Below, piece by piece: positions 30,522-38,693 of a DNA stretch of 39,240 nucleotides. A program made the translations under genes and the position numbers. Source of the DNA: a virus; IMG/VR virus record IMGVR_UViG_3300046804_003209, positions 1 through 39,240 of that record; one strand, given 5' to 3'. Numbering within the stretch: the first letter of the stretch is position 1; every line of letters begins with the position of its first letter. The notes beneath the pieces are model-generated. The model was given only the letters and a program-made list of their open reading frames with translations. It did no database searches and was not told the origin of the DNA.

Positions 30522-31885
30522 TGGCAGGCGTAGTAGATAGCGTTTTAACATATCAATTTCTAAGAAAACTTACAACTCCTTTTAACAAGATGCCTGCCTA
30601 TAAGTATAATCTTATTGACGATAAAGGCAACTTCCTAAAAGATAGAAATAGATTTACACCCCAAGAAAGACAGATTCTTGGTATATTTGATGTAATGGTG
30701 ATAAACTTAAAGAAGATAATTTCTAAAATTCCTGGTGGTGCAACTAGACTTGGAACTATAGCTGCAGCTATGTTTCTTTTAAAGTCTAAACCTATCAGAG
30801 AAGATATATCATATGAAGAACTTGATGCATTAGTCGAACAGGAATTTTATCAAATATTTGATACTATTAAACATTTGAATGAGGATGGTGTTGCTGCAAT
30901 CAACACAGCAGGTTCTGGTGACATAGCTGGACTTGGTCAACCTCCTGGATCATACAAAGGTGAGCCTGGTGTTTCTGTAGCAGCTCAAAAGAAACATCAG
31001 AAAAAAGCATCTGATAGTTTACAACCTTTCCTTGCTCAGCTTAGAAGAGCAAAAGCAATGACACAATCAGAACAGATTGTTCAAGGATCGCAAAATACAG
31101 TTGGTGTACAAACAAAGAAGGCAAGTAAGTCTTCTACAGAAAACATCACAGTACAAAATAAAGTAGCAGAGAGTTTAACAGAAGAAACTACTCTACAATA
31201 TCACAAACAATTAAATCCTAAAATTTGGGATACAGTTGGTGAACTTAAACAAGATGTAAAAGATAAGTTGATACAGATAGCTGATGCCTGGGTTGCTTTT
31301 GCAAAAATATCTCCAGACTTAATTTATGATGTTGTAATTACAGGTGGTAATGTTAATTACAATTATACACCAAACTCAGATATTGATTTACATGTTGTTA
31401 TGTCTAGATCAGCAATTAATCCTGATAGAGCATTTGTTGATGAATATCTTCAAGATAAAAAAATTCTTTGGACTCTACAACATCCAGACATTTCTATCTA
31501 TGGCTATCCAGTAGAGCTGTATGCTCAAGATACTGATGAAAAACCTCATGCCAATCAAGGCGTTTATTCTTTGATTCAGAATAGATGGATAGCAAGACCT
31601 CAGATGCTAGATCTTAACTTTGAAAACGATTATCATCTACAGAAGAAAGTTCAATTTTACAAAGATATGATTGACAAAATGGTTGACGATAATGCTAGTG
31701 ACGACACTATAGAAATTCTCAAAGATAAGATTAAAAAAATGCGTGGTGACTCAATTGCCAAAGAAGGCGAGTTTGCATTTGGCAATCTTATTTTCAAAGA
31801 ACTTCGTAATGCTGGTTACCTAGACAAACTTAATGACTATAAGAAAACTAAACAAGATAAAATTTTATCATTAGGAAGACCTTGA
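30521..31885 (+). CDS. Phage structural-type protein fused to a pol-beta-like nucleotidyltransferase domain
   Basis: A 454-residue protein. The N-terminal 110 residues (VVDSVLTYQFLRKLTTPF, KIPGGATRLGTIAA) match a conserved phage protein type that ends in a hydrophobic helix near 80-95. A linker rich in Gly, Ala and Lys follows (130-220). The C-terminal part holds GGNVNYNYTPNSDIDLHV (Gly275-Gly276 to Asp287-x-Asp289), the G-[GS]-x(9-13)-D-x-[DE] signature of the polymerase-beta-like superfamily. Substrate is unknown; possibilities include nucleotide or protein modification. It is followed by the spanin pair. Confidence 0.6.
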   Translation: MAGVVDSVLTYQFLRKLTTPFNKMPAYKYNLIDDKGNFLKDRNRFTPQERQILGIFDVMVINLKKIISKIPGGATRLGTIAAAMFLLKSKPIREDISYEELDALVEQEFYQIFDTIKHLNEDGVAAINTAGSGDIAGLGQPPGSYKGEPGVSVAAQKKHQKKASDSLQPFLAQLRRAKAMTQSEQIVQGSQNTVGVQTKKASKSSTENITVQNKVAESLTEETTLQYHKQLNPKIWDTVGELKQDVKDKLIQIADAWVAFAKISPDLIYDVVITGGNVNYNYTPNSDIDLHVVMSRSAINPDRAFVDEYLQDKKILWTLQHPDISIYGYPVELYAQDTDEKPHANQGVYSLIQNRWIARPQMLDLNFENDYHLQKKVQFYKDMIDKMVDDNASDDTIEILKDKIKKMRGDSIAKEGEFAFGNLIFKELRNAGYLDKLNDYKKTKQDKILSLGRP

Positions 31886-32289
31886 TGCCTTTTATTGGTT
31901 TCTTTTTAAACAATCGTATCGGACAATTTATAGGTATTGCTATATTATTGTCTGGTGCATTCTTTTCATGGCTAGCCGTTCATGATCACAATTTATGGAA
32001 CGAAGCTACCAATAAATTTAATGAAATGCAGCAAGAAATTATTGCGAAAAAAGAACAATTGTTTAATCAGCAAACAGAGGTTATTAAAGAGAATGCAGAT
32101 AAATTAAAAGAAGAAGCTGCACAAAAAGAAGCAGAAGCTAAAAAACAACTAGAAGAAATTGAGAGAAAAGCTGACGAGGAAACCAAGCCAGTCACTCCAA
32201 CAGAAAAACCAGTTTCTGATGATGCTTCTCCTTATCTAAAAAGTATTGTTAAACAACTTGATGCAACTTATGGTGAGAAAAAGAAATGA
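31885..32289 (+). CDS. Rz-like inner-membrane spanin
   Basis: A 134-residue type II membrane protein. One N-terminal membrane helix (about 11-33, FIGIAILLSGAFFSWLA) is followed by a long Glu/Lys/Gln/Ala-rich coiled coil (about 38-105) and a Pro-rich linker. This is the layout of i-spanin Rz. The ATG at 31885 overlaps the preceding stop; a TTG one codon earlier is not needed. It overlaps the lipoprotein gene that follows, as Rz/Rz1 pairs do. Spanins fuse inner and outer membranes at the last lysis step. Confidence 0.82.
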   Translation: MPFIGFFLNNRIGQFIGIAILLSGAFFSWLAVHDHNLWNEATNKFNEMQQEIIAKKEQLFNQQTEVIKENADKLKEEAAQKEAEAKKQLEEIERKADEETKPVTPTEKPVSDDASPYLKSIVKQLDATYGEKKK

Positions 32290-32564
32290 AGAAGTTAATT
32301 TTATTATTGCCACTCTTACTCACAGGTTGCTCACAAACTGCAGTACAATTAATTGCACCAGAATACAAAGTAATAAAAGCACCAGACGATATGTACAATT
32401 GTCCTGTTGAAACAAAGTTTCCCAAAGCTGATACTTTGACAAATAAACAAGTTGGCCAACTTATTCTTAAATTACAAAAGAATAACATTACTTGTAAGCA
32501 AAAGATAGAAGCTGTCAAACAATTTTATGATGATGCCGAAAAAACATTATCAGAACAAAAATAA
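32286..32564 (+). CDS. Rz1-like outer-membrane lipoprotein spanin
   Basis: A 92-residue lipoprotein. Signal peptide MKKLILLLPLLLTGC with lipobox L-T-G-C and lipidated Cys15, followed by a mature chain ending in a helical segment. It starts inside the i-spanin stop (ATGA). Two further Cys may form disulphides. It is longer than lambda Rz1 and not Pro-rich, so it is an o-spanin by position and lipobox. Confidence 0.8.
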   Translation: MKKLILLLPLLLTGCSQTAVQLIAPEYKVIKAPDDMYNCPVETKFPKADTLTNKQVGQLILKLQKNNITCKQKIEAVKQFYDDAEKTLSEQK

Positions 32565-32567
32565 TAG

Positions 32568-32595
32568 TTGACATTTCAAACGGTTAGTATATAAT
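32568..32595 (+). promoter_or_regulatory. Consensus sigma70-type promoter
   Basis: TTGACA (32568-32573) and TATAAT (32590-32595), both perfect, 16-base spacer, 30 bases before the primase start. It marks the switch from the late lysis/virion module to replication genes. Confidence 0.85.
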
Positions 32596-32624
32596 AACTC
32601 TGTTCACTAATAGGATAGAGTTAC

Positions 32625-33674
32625 ATGAGTACATTATGGATAGATCAGAAATATGCCTCACTTGTTGGTACACAACTTGAGCAGTTCAAGGTAGTAAAAT
32701 CAAAGCCTTATATTGCAAAGTTCCGTTGCCCAATTTGCGGAGACTCACAGAAGAATAGGTTTAAGACACGTGGACATTTTTACGAGCATAATGGACACAT
32801 CAATTTTAAGTGTTTTAATTGTAGCGCTAGTACTTCTTTATCCAACTTCATAAAGACACAAAATCACTCATTACATACCGAATATAAGCTAGAAATCCTT
32901 AGAGAATCTGGCAATAATATTATTCAAGAAGTAGAACAAATATTTACACCTGCTATAGAAAAATTTTCTAGCAGACGTATAGATTCCTTTGAACCTTTCA
33001 AGGAATTGAAGAAAATTTCTCAACTCAAGCCTAATCATCCCGCAAAACTATATGTTTTGCAAAGAAAAATTCCTTCTCACACTCATTACCGAATTTACTA
33101 TTCTCATATATACTACCACTGGGTTAACTCGATACTGCCAGGCAAGTTTAGCGAGAAAGCAATCGCCCTTGATGAGCCACGTATAGTTTTCCCATTCATT
33201 GATTCCAAAGGCTATGTTTTTGGGTTTACTGGGCGTTCACTTAGTAAATCGACTAACATGCGCTATTCAACAATTATCTTAGACGAGACAAAAGAAAAGG
33301 TATTTGGACTAGAGACAATTAATAAGGACAGAAATGTCTATGTTGTTGAAGGTCCAATTGATAGCCTTTTTTTAGATAATTGTATTGCAATGGCTGGAGC
33401 TGATATTAACTTGAATAATATTGCAGATAGAGATAAGATAGTAGTAATATATGACAATGAGCCAAGGAATACAGAAATTGTTAAGAAGATTTCCAAAGCA
33501 GTTGATCAAGGTTACAAAGTCTGTATCTGGCCAGATTTTATTGAACACAAAGATATAAATGATATGGTTTTAAAGCAGGATCTATCCGGTCCTGCTATTC
33601 AATCTATTATTGACTCGAATACATTTTCTGGTCTTTCTGCAAAGATGAGACTTCAACAGTGGAGTAAAGTTTAA
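32625..33674 (+). CDS. DNA primase (T4 gp61-like)
   Basis: A 349-residue DnaG-type primase of the gp61 kind. The N-terminal zinc-binding domain has C35-x-x-C38 in CPICGD and C63-x-x-C66 in CFNC. A TOPRIM domain follows, with VVEGPIDSL (Glu242) and VVIYDNEPRNTE carrying the metal-binding Asp. It makes RNA primers for lagging-strand synthesis with the phage helicase. It has its own consensus promoter, and its stop overlaps the oxygenase start (TAATG). Confidence 0.9.
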   Translation: MSTLWIDQKYASLVGTQLEQFKVVKSKPYIAKFRCPICGDSQKNRFKTRGHFYEHNGHINFKCFNCSASTSLSNFIKTQNHSLHTEYKLEILRESGNNIIQEVEQIFTPAIEKFSSRRIDSFEPFKELKKISQLKPNHPAKLYVLQRKIPSHTHYRIYYSHIYYHWVNSILPGKFSEKAIALDEPRIVFPFIDSKGYVFGFTGRSLSKSTNMRYSTIILDETKEKVFGLETINKDRNVYVVEGPIDSLFLDNCIAMAGADINLNNIADRDKIVVIYDNEPRNTEIVKKISKAVDQGYKVCIWPDFIEHKDINDMVLKQDLSGPAIQSIIDSNTFSGLSAKMRLQQWSKV

Positions 33675-34258
33675 TGGATAAAGTTTCATTATTTTCAAGT
33701 TTATTAGCTACTGATAAACTATCTGTTGACAATCTCAGTCTCGAGATGTTTGCATATGAGCAAATGAGAATGACGGATGGTCGTAAGTATACAAATAGAG
33801 GAGGATGGCAGAGTAATTTCATCGATGATCTTCCTCAAGTACAGCCATTGATTGAACAAATAAATCAAAGATTAGAACAATTGAGAGATGATGTAAAATT
33901 TATAGATCAAGCATTTCTTAGAGTAGAAAGTATGTGGATTAACATAAACCATCCATATAGTTATAACTCTAATCATATTCATCCTAATTCATACATCTCT
34001 GGTGTATATTATGTTAAGGTTCCTGAAAATTCTGGTAATCTAGTTTTAAGACATCCTTCTAATCTAATATCAATCTTTACACCATCAGATGTTATAAAGC
34101 AGTTTAATACAATGAATAGTTCAAAATGGAACATTATACCTAACGATGGTGATCTAGTAATGTTTCCTAGTTGGATTGAGCATGAAGTTACACAAAATAT
34201 ATCAGGCGAAGATAGAATATCTTTCGCTTTCAATACAAGTTTTTTTGCAAAGAAATAA
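33674..34258 (+). CDS. 2OG-Fe(II) oxygenase-like protein
   Basis: A 194-residue double-stranded beta-helix protein. SMWININHPYSYNSNHIHPNSYISGVYYV places the first His-x-x ligands, GDLVMFPSWIEHEV the distal His, and EDRISFAFN the 2OG-binding Arg (segments shown separately). The pattern fits the TIGR02466-type oxygenases common in aquatic T4-like phages. The target is unknown; nucleic acid or protein hydroxylation is possible. It lies between primase and NrdJ. Confidence 0.72.
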   Translation: MDKVSLFSSLLATDKLSVDNLSLEMFAYEQMRMTDGRKYTNRGGWQSNFIDDLPQVQPLIEQINQRLEQLRDDVKFIDQAFLRVESMWININHPYSYNSNHIHPNSYISGVYYVKVPENSGNLVLRHPSNLISIFTPSDVIKQFNTMNSSKWNIIPNDGDLVMFPSWIEHEVTQNISGEDRISFAFNTSFFAKK

Positions 34259-34278
34259 TAAAAACAAAGAGGTCTACA

Positions 34279-36492
34279 ATGGTTGCAGTTTACAAAGATA
34301 CAAAGAAGCTACTTTCTGATGCCAAGTTTTATGAAGGTTACGCTCGTTACATAGAAGAAGAAAATCGTTACGAAACATGGTCAGAAGCTGTTAACCGTGT
34401 AATGAAAATGCACTCTGGTTTTTATGCAGACAAGATGTCATCTAAGTTGATGGCTTATATGGATGAAGCTGCAACTGCATATAAACAAAAGTTGGTGCTT
34501 GGAGCACAACGTGCTTTACAATTTGGTGGTGAGCAACTATTCAAGCATCAGATGAGAATGTATAACTGCACATCATCATATGCAGATCGTCCTGAGTTCT
34601 TTGGTGAAGTATTCTATATTCTTCTTTGTGGCGCAGGTGCTGGATTCTCAGTTCAAGCTCATCACGTTGGTAAGCTTCCTAAACTTATTCATCGTACCAA
34701 GGCTCCAAAGCTACACACCGTAGAAGATAGTATTGAAGGATGGGCAACTGCACTTGATGTTCTTATGTCTTCGTTCTTTGAGAACGGAGGTAAGTATCCT
34801 GAGTATGCAGGACGTAAGGTGGCATTTGATCTTTCTCTTGTTCGTCCAAAAGGTTCTAAGATTTCTGGTGGATTCAAGGCACCAGGACCTGAACCTCTTC
34901 GTCGTTCACTCGATCGCATTGAATATATTCTAACCGGACTTACTCTTAATGAGAAGTCATCATCTCTAAGGCCAATCCATGTTTACGATATTGTTATGCA
35001 TGCTGCTGATGCAGTTCTCGCTGGCGGGGTCCGCCGTTCTGCTACTATCTGTCTTTTCTCTGCAGACGATCAAGAGATGGCATCTGCTAAGACTGGTAAT
35101 TGGTATATTGATAATCCACAGCGTGGTCGTTCTAACAATAGTGCTGTTATTGTTCGAAATGAAATAACTAAAGAGCAATTTGCAAACCTTATGACATCAA
35201 TTAAGCAGTTTGGTGAACCAGGTTTCTTCTTTGTTGATGATAAAGATATTACAACAAATCCATGCGTTGAAATCGGTATGTATCCTCAGATTGATGGTAA
35301 GTCTGGATGGCAGGGATGCAATCTAACTGAGATTAATGGTGGTATGTGTGATAATGAAGAAACGTTCTATAAGGCATGCCGTGCTGGTGCAATCCTAGGA
35401 ACACTACAAGCTGGTTATACAGACTTCAAGTTTCTTTCACCAACATCAAAAGAAATCTTTGATCGTGAAGCACTCTTAGGTGTTTCTATCACTGGTTGGA
35501 TGAATAATCCAAAGACATTGTTTGATGAGAAGATTCTTGCAAAGGGTGCAGAGATTGTAAAGCAGACAAATAAAGAAGTAGCAGAACTACTTGGTATTAA
35601 TCCAGCTGCTCGTACTACTTGTGTTAAGCCATCAGGTAATGCTTCAGTTCTTCTTATGACTGCATCTGGTATACATGCTGATCACTCACCAATGTATATT
35701 CGTAACATTCAGTTAAACAAAGATACTGAAGTTGCAAAACTGATCAAAAGAATCAATCCTAACATGGTAGAAGAGTCAGCATGGTCAGCTGGTAAGACTG
35801 ATTATGTTATTTCTTTCCCTGTTGTTGCTAAGGAAGGATCTATCTTTAAGGATGATTTGATTGGTATTAAGCATTTAGATCTTATTAAGAAGGCACAGGA
35901 GTTCTGGGTAAATGCTGGAACAAATATTGAAAGATGCGCTCATCCTGGCATACGCCACAATGTTTCTAACACTGTCATTGTTGACAACTGGGATGCTATT
36001 GAGGAGTACGTATATAATAATCGCAATTACTTTGCTGGTATTTCATTTCTACCAATGACAGGTGATAAAGATTATTTCCAAGCACCTAATACACAAGTAC
36101 TTAATGCAGCTCAATTAACTGAGAAGTATGGTGCAGGTGCAATTATGGCATCTGGTCTTATTGTAGAAGCATTAAAGTCATTTGATAATCTTTGGCTTGC
36201 ATGTATGACAGCAAATGGTTACGGTGAAGATCTTACAGCAGATAATCATCAGAACACTTTAAAGAAGGATTGGATTCGCAGATTCAAAAAGTTTGCAACT
36301 AACTACTTCAACGGTGATATTAAGAAAGCTGAGTATTGCTTTAAGGATGTTTATTTACTTCATAAGTGGGAAAAGATTCAACAAACTATTTCCGATATCA
36401 AGTGGGAAGACGAGCTTAAAGAAGTCAAATATATAGATGTAGATACTATCGGATCTGCTGCTTGTGTTGGTGGTGGATGCGAACTGTTCTAA
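34279..36492 (+). CDS. nrdJ: Adenosylcobalamin-dependent (class II) ribonucleotide reductase
   Basis: A 737-residue monomeric class II enzyme resembling Lactobacillus ribonucleoside-triphosphate reductase. RYETWSEAV near the start is typical, MYNCTSS holds Cys97, GAGAGFSVQ the substrate loop, NPCVEIG Cys329 and Glu331 (thiyl radical and base), GCNLTEI Cys347 (pair of Cys97), and the tail ACVGGGCELF has Cys729 and Cys734 for re-reduction. It needs vitamin B12 but no oxygen or second subunit. It makes deoxynucleotides for phage DNA. The downstream glutaredoxin may supply electrons. The C-terminal 16 bases overlap the next small gene. Confidence 0.92.
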   Translation: MVAVYKDTKKLLSDAKFYEGYARYIEEENRYETWSEAVNRVMKMHSGFYADKMSSKLMAYMDEAATAYKQKLVLGAQRALQFGGEQLFKHQMRMYNCTSSYADRPEFFGEVFYILLCGAGAGFSVQAHHVGKLPKLIHRTKAPKLHTVEDSIEGWATALDVLMSSFFENGGKYPEYAGRKVAFDLSLVRPKGSKISGGFKAPGPEPLRRSLDRIEYILTGLTLNEKSSSLRPIHVYDIVMHAADAVLAGGVRRSATICLFSADDQEMASAKTGNWYIDNPQRGRSNNSAVIVRNEITKEQFANLMTSIKQFGEPGFFFVDDKDITTNPCVEIGMYPQIDGKSGWQGCNLTEINGGMCDNEETFYKACRAGAILGTLQAGYTDFKFLSPTSKEIFDREALLGVSITGWMNNPKTLFDEKILAKGAEIVKQTNKEVAELLGINPAARTTCVKPSGNASVLLMTASGIHADHSPMYIRNIQLNKDTEVAKLIKRINPNMVEESAWSAGKTDYVISFPVVAKEGSIFKDDLIGIKHLDLIKKAQEFWVNAGTNIERCAHPGIRHNVSNTVIVDNWDAIEEYVYNNRNYFAGISFLPMTGDKDYFQAPNTQVLNAAQLTEKYGAGAIMASGLIVEALKSFDNLWLACMTANGYGEDLTADNHQNTLKKDWIRRFKKFATNYFNGDIKKAEYCFKDVYLLHKWEKIQQTISDIKWEDELKEVKYIDVDTIGSAACVGGGCELF

Positions 36493-36659
36493 CACCTTGT
36501 ATTAAGGTTTGTAAACTAGATCCTGTTACATCTGTCTGTATTGGTTGTAACAGGACTCTAGAACAAATCCAAAAATGGCGTATATATACTGATGATCAAA
36601 AAATCAAGATCATGGAAGAACTAAAGGATAAGAAATATGGATTGGGATGCACTAATTGA
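36477..36659 (+). CDS. DUF1289-family small Cys protein
   Basis: A 60-residue protein matching DUF1289: PCIKVCKLDPVTSVCIGCNRTLEQI (two adjacent pieces) and W at position 34, with four conserved Cys suited to an iron-sulphur cluster or zinc. The function is unknown. The ATG at 36477 overlaps the nrdJ end by 16 bases; five more in-frame codons lie upstream. Coupling to nrdJ suggests a redox link, which is inference. Confidence 0.75.
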   Translation: MRTVLTPCIKVCKLDPVTSVCIGCNRTLEQIQKWRIYTDDQKIKIMEELKDKKYGLGCTN

Positions 36660-36870
36660 AGTTTTAACTGAGTCTGTCAGAGAAGATGCTACTAGAGGTG
36701 AGATTTACAGAAAGTTATTTGATCTTGTTGGCACAAGAGATGCTTCTGATAGTGAAGGTCAAGATGATGTGTTCGATAACGTATTGAGCAAATATGTTTG
36801 GGACGATGATGATGAAGACCAATACAATGATGATGATGGAGATGGTTTTGATTATGGTGAGGATGAATAA
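36637..36870 (+). CDS. Acidic small hypothetical protein
   Basis: A 77-residue protein. A helical N-terminal half (DALIEVLTESVREDATRGE) leads to an extremely acidic tail of Asp and Glu with Tyr. AAGGA before the ATG supports the start. It overlaps the DUF1289 gene by 23 bases. Acidic tails of this kind suggest DNA mimicry or chaperone behaviour, but nothing specific can be shown. Confidence 0.6.
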   Translation: MDWDALIEVLTESVREDATRGEIYRKLFDLVGTRDASDSEGQDDVFDNVLSKYVWDDDDEDQYNDDDGDGFDYGEDE

Positions 36871-36879
36871 TAATATTAT

Positions 36880-37440
36880 ATGATTATTGTTGGTATTGAT
36901 TATAGTTTGTCATCTCCTTGTGTTTGTATTTGTGACTCTAAAAATTTTGGATTCTCAAAGTGTAAGTTTTATTACTTAACTGAAACTAGAAAGTATGATG
37001 TAGACTTTGATAATATTCATGGTGACTTACATGAAGATTATTATAGTAACGAACAAAGATATTATAACATTGCAAAGTGGGCAATGTCAAAGATTCCTGA
37101 AGATGCCAAAGTATACATGGAAGGATACTCAATGGGATCAACAGGTTTAGTGTTTAACATTGCAGAGAATGCTGGACTGCTTAAACACTTTTTATTCAGA
37201 AGGTGCTATGATTATACAATAGTTCCTCCTACTGTAATTAAGAAGTTTGCGACTGGCAAAGGTAATGCCAACAAACAATTATTACAGGATGTGTTTGAAG
37301 AAAACACTGGATATAATATTAAAAAGAAGCTAGGGTTATCAGATAAACAATGGAACCCTTCTTCAGACATTATTGATAGTTATTTCATTTGTAAATATGG
37401 ATATGAACAGGAGTTAAAAAATGTTATTGAATTGGCTTAA
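36880..37440 (+). CDS. RuvC-like Holliday junction resolvase
   Basis: A 186-residue RNase H-fold nuclease. The four acidic positions are Asp7 (VGIDYS), Glu81 (VYMEGYSMG), Asp163 and Asp166 (SSDIIDSY), and the conserved KKFATGKGNANK segment lies between. This set matches phage RuvC-like resolvases, which cut recombination intermediates before packaging. The length fits. It follows the acidic protein after nine bases and overlaps the Lys-rich gene by 20. Confidence 0.82.
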   Translation: MIIVGIDYSLSSPCVCICDSKNFGFSKCKFYYLTETRKYDVDFDNIHGDLHEDYYSNEQRYYNIAKWAMSKIPEDAKVYMEGYSMGSTGLVFNIAENAGLLKHFLFRRCYDYTIVPPTVIKKFATGKGNANKQLLQDVFEENTGYNIKKKLGLSDKQWNPSSDIIDSYFICKYGYEQELKNVIELA

Positions 37441-37690
37441 AGAATTCTTCGGTATTGGACTCAATCAAGTCAGAGAAGAAGTAAAACAGGTAGAAGTCAA
37501 AGTAAAAGATGTGGCATCAGCCACTGTACAAACTGCAACTGCAGAACTTAAGCAAGTAGAAGCAGAAATTGCATCTGCAATTGGTAAGGCAGTTGAAGCA
37601 GAACAAAAAGCTGTCAAGGCAGTTAAAACAAAAGCAAAAGCAGCTACAGACAAAGTAAAGTCAAAGACAAAGAAGAATGCAAAGAAGTGA
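37421..37690 (+). CDS. Small Ala/Lys-rich coiled-coil protein
   Basis: An 89-residue protein. A short hydrophobic amphipathic start (MLLNWLKEFFGIG) is followed by a Val/Ala/Glu/Lys coiled coil and a C-terminal tail almost wholly of Lys, Ala and Thr (KAVKTKAKAATDKVKSKT). The tail resembles histone H1-like or AlgP-like DNA-binding tails. No family is assigned. It overlaps genes at both ends, so it is expressed with the resolvase. Confidence 0.62.
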   Translation: MLLNWLKEFFGIGLNQVREEVKQVEVKVKDVASATVQTATAELKQVEAEIASAIGKAVEAEQKAVKAVKTKAKAATDKVKSKTKKNAKK

Positions 37691-37901
37691 TGAACAAATA
37701 AGGGTCTGTTCTGAGATAGGTAGTACAGTTCCTGTAGTTATAGGTAATTGTCCTAAATGCGGATCAGGTAACAGATCCTTAGTTCTCACCAATTTTGCAT
37801 TGAATGGTAGAAACCCTAGTGCCAGCATGGTATACTTTAAATGTTTGGTATGCTTAAGCACTATAGAAAAATTGATAACCGAAGTTTCAGAGGATGATTG
37901 A
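37677..37901 (+). CDS. Small zinc-ribbon-like protein
   Basis: A 74-residue protein with CPKCGSGNR and a later CLVC (C25-x-x-C28 and C56-x-x-C59), a zinc-ribbon arrangement, and a charged tail. Such short proteins in phages may bind nucleic acid or a polymerase. The start overlaps the upstream stop. Confidence 0.65.
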   Translation: MQRSDEQIRVCSEIGSTVPVVIGNCPKCGSGNRSLVLTNFALNGRNPSASMVYFKCLVCLSTIEKLITEVSEDD

Positions 37902-37903
37902 TT

Positions 37904-38185
37904 ATGGCAGCTAAGAAAAGAAAGACATATGTCTCTAAAGGTAAGTACTCAAGTATTGCACCTGAGACAGTCAAAGCAATGAGACGTGATCGTACATATA
38001 CCGATAAACTATTTGCTCAGTTAAAGCAATGGGCTAGAGGTAGACGTACAATGGTAACCATTCCTAATCCTAATAAGAATGAAACCAATAAACCTTTTAT
38101 TAGAGTAGAAGGCAATCATCCTGCAGCTTTTGGTCCATGGAAGAGATCAGACAAAGATATGGGAATAAGGATGTCAAATGATTGA
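37904..38185 (+). CDS. Conserved basic phage protein of unknown function
   Basis: A 93-residue basic protein (KKRKTYVSKGKYSS, then MRRDRTYTDKLFAQL, AWARGRR-like turns and GPWKRSD). I recognise no domain. The Lys/Arg content suggests nucleic-acid contact. I use the ATG at 37904; an in-frame TTG lies two codons upstream. Its end overlaps glutaredoxin by eight bases. Confidence 0.65.
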   Translation: MAAKKRKTYVSKGKYSSIAPETVKAMRRDRTYTDKLFAQLKQWARGRRTMVTIPNPNKNETNKPFIRVEGNHPAAFGPWKRSDKDMGIRMSND

Positions 38186-38429
38186 AGTATACGGACGACC
38201 AAATTGTAATTGGTGTGTGAAAGCAAAAGAATTACTTAATCAGCATGGTATGAATTATCGTTATCTTACAGTTGGTGAGGATGTTGGTATTACAGAGATA
38301 ACAGAAATGTTTCCTGGTGTAAGAACTGTTCCTATTGTTGCAGTTGATGGTAAGCGTATTGGTGGTTATGAAGAATTGAAAGTTTATCTTGAGGAGACAG
38401 CTGGTGGATTTGGTGATGGAGCTTTCTAA
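38178..38429 (+). CDS. Glutaredoxin
   Basis: An 83-residue glutaredoxin. C10-N-W-C13 in GRPNCNWCVKAKELL is the redox site, VRTVPIV holds the cis-Pro loop and GGYEEL the glutathione-binding end. It reduces disulphides with glutathione. T4 also carries one for its ribonucleotide reductase, so it probably serves NrdJ here. It overlaps its upstream neighbour and the next gene. Confidence 0.9.
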   Translation: MIEVYGRPNCNWCVKAKELLNQHGMNYRYLTVGEDVGITEITEMFPGVRTVPIVAVDGKRIGGYEELKVYLEETAGGFGDGAF

Positions 38430-38661
38430 ATCTACTATTTTACATATGTTAAATTCTGGTATAGTAAATGTCAAGTTTACTAAAACAGATGGTACAGAGC
38501 GTGATATGAAATGCACGTTGATGGAAGCTATGGTAAAACCTCACGAAAAGAAAACTGATCGTGAGAAGAAATTAAATGAAAATATTATCTCTGTTTGGGA
38601 TGTGGATAAAGAAGCTTGGCGCTCATTTCGATATGACTCAATTATTAGTATTAATAAATAA
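38416..38661 (+). CDS. SH3-barrel small phage protein (DUF2693-like)
   Basis: An 81-residue protein. The pattern VNVKFTKTDGTERDMKCTL, then a charged loop and ISVWDVDKEAWRSFRYDSI matches the small beta-barrel family DUF2693 of phages, whose function is unknown. The ATG at 38416 lies inside the end of glutaredoxin; nine more codons upstream are in frame but less likely. Confidence 0.7.
   Translation: MELSKSTILHMLNSGIVNVKFTKTDGTERDMKCTLMEAMVKPHEKKTDREKKLNENIISVWDVDKEAWRSFRYDSIISINK
38653..38660 (+). promoter_or_regulatory. T4-like late promoter octamer (AATAAATA)
   Basis: AATAAATA within TAATAAATAAT, 34 bases before the membrane protein start, the same spacing as before speD. Confidence 0.45.
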
Positions 38662-38693
38662 TAGTAATACCCATACTAATATCAGGAACAATC

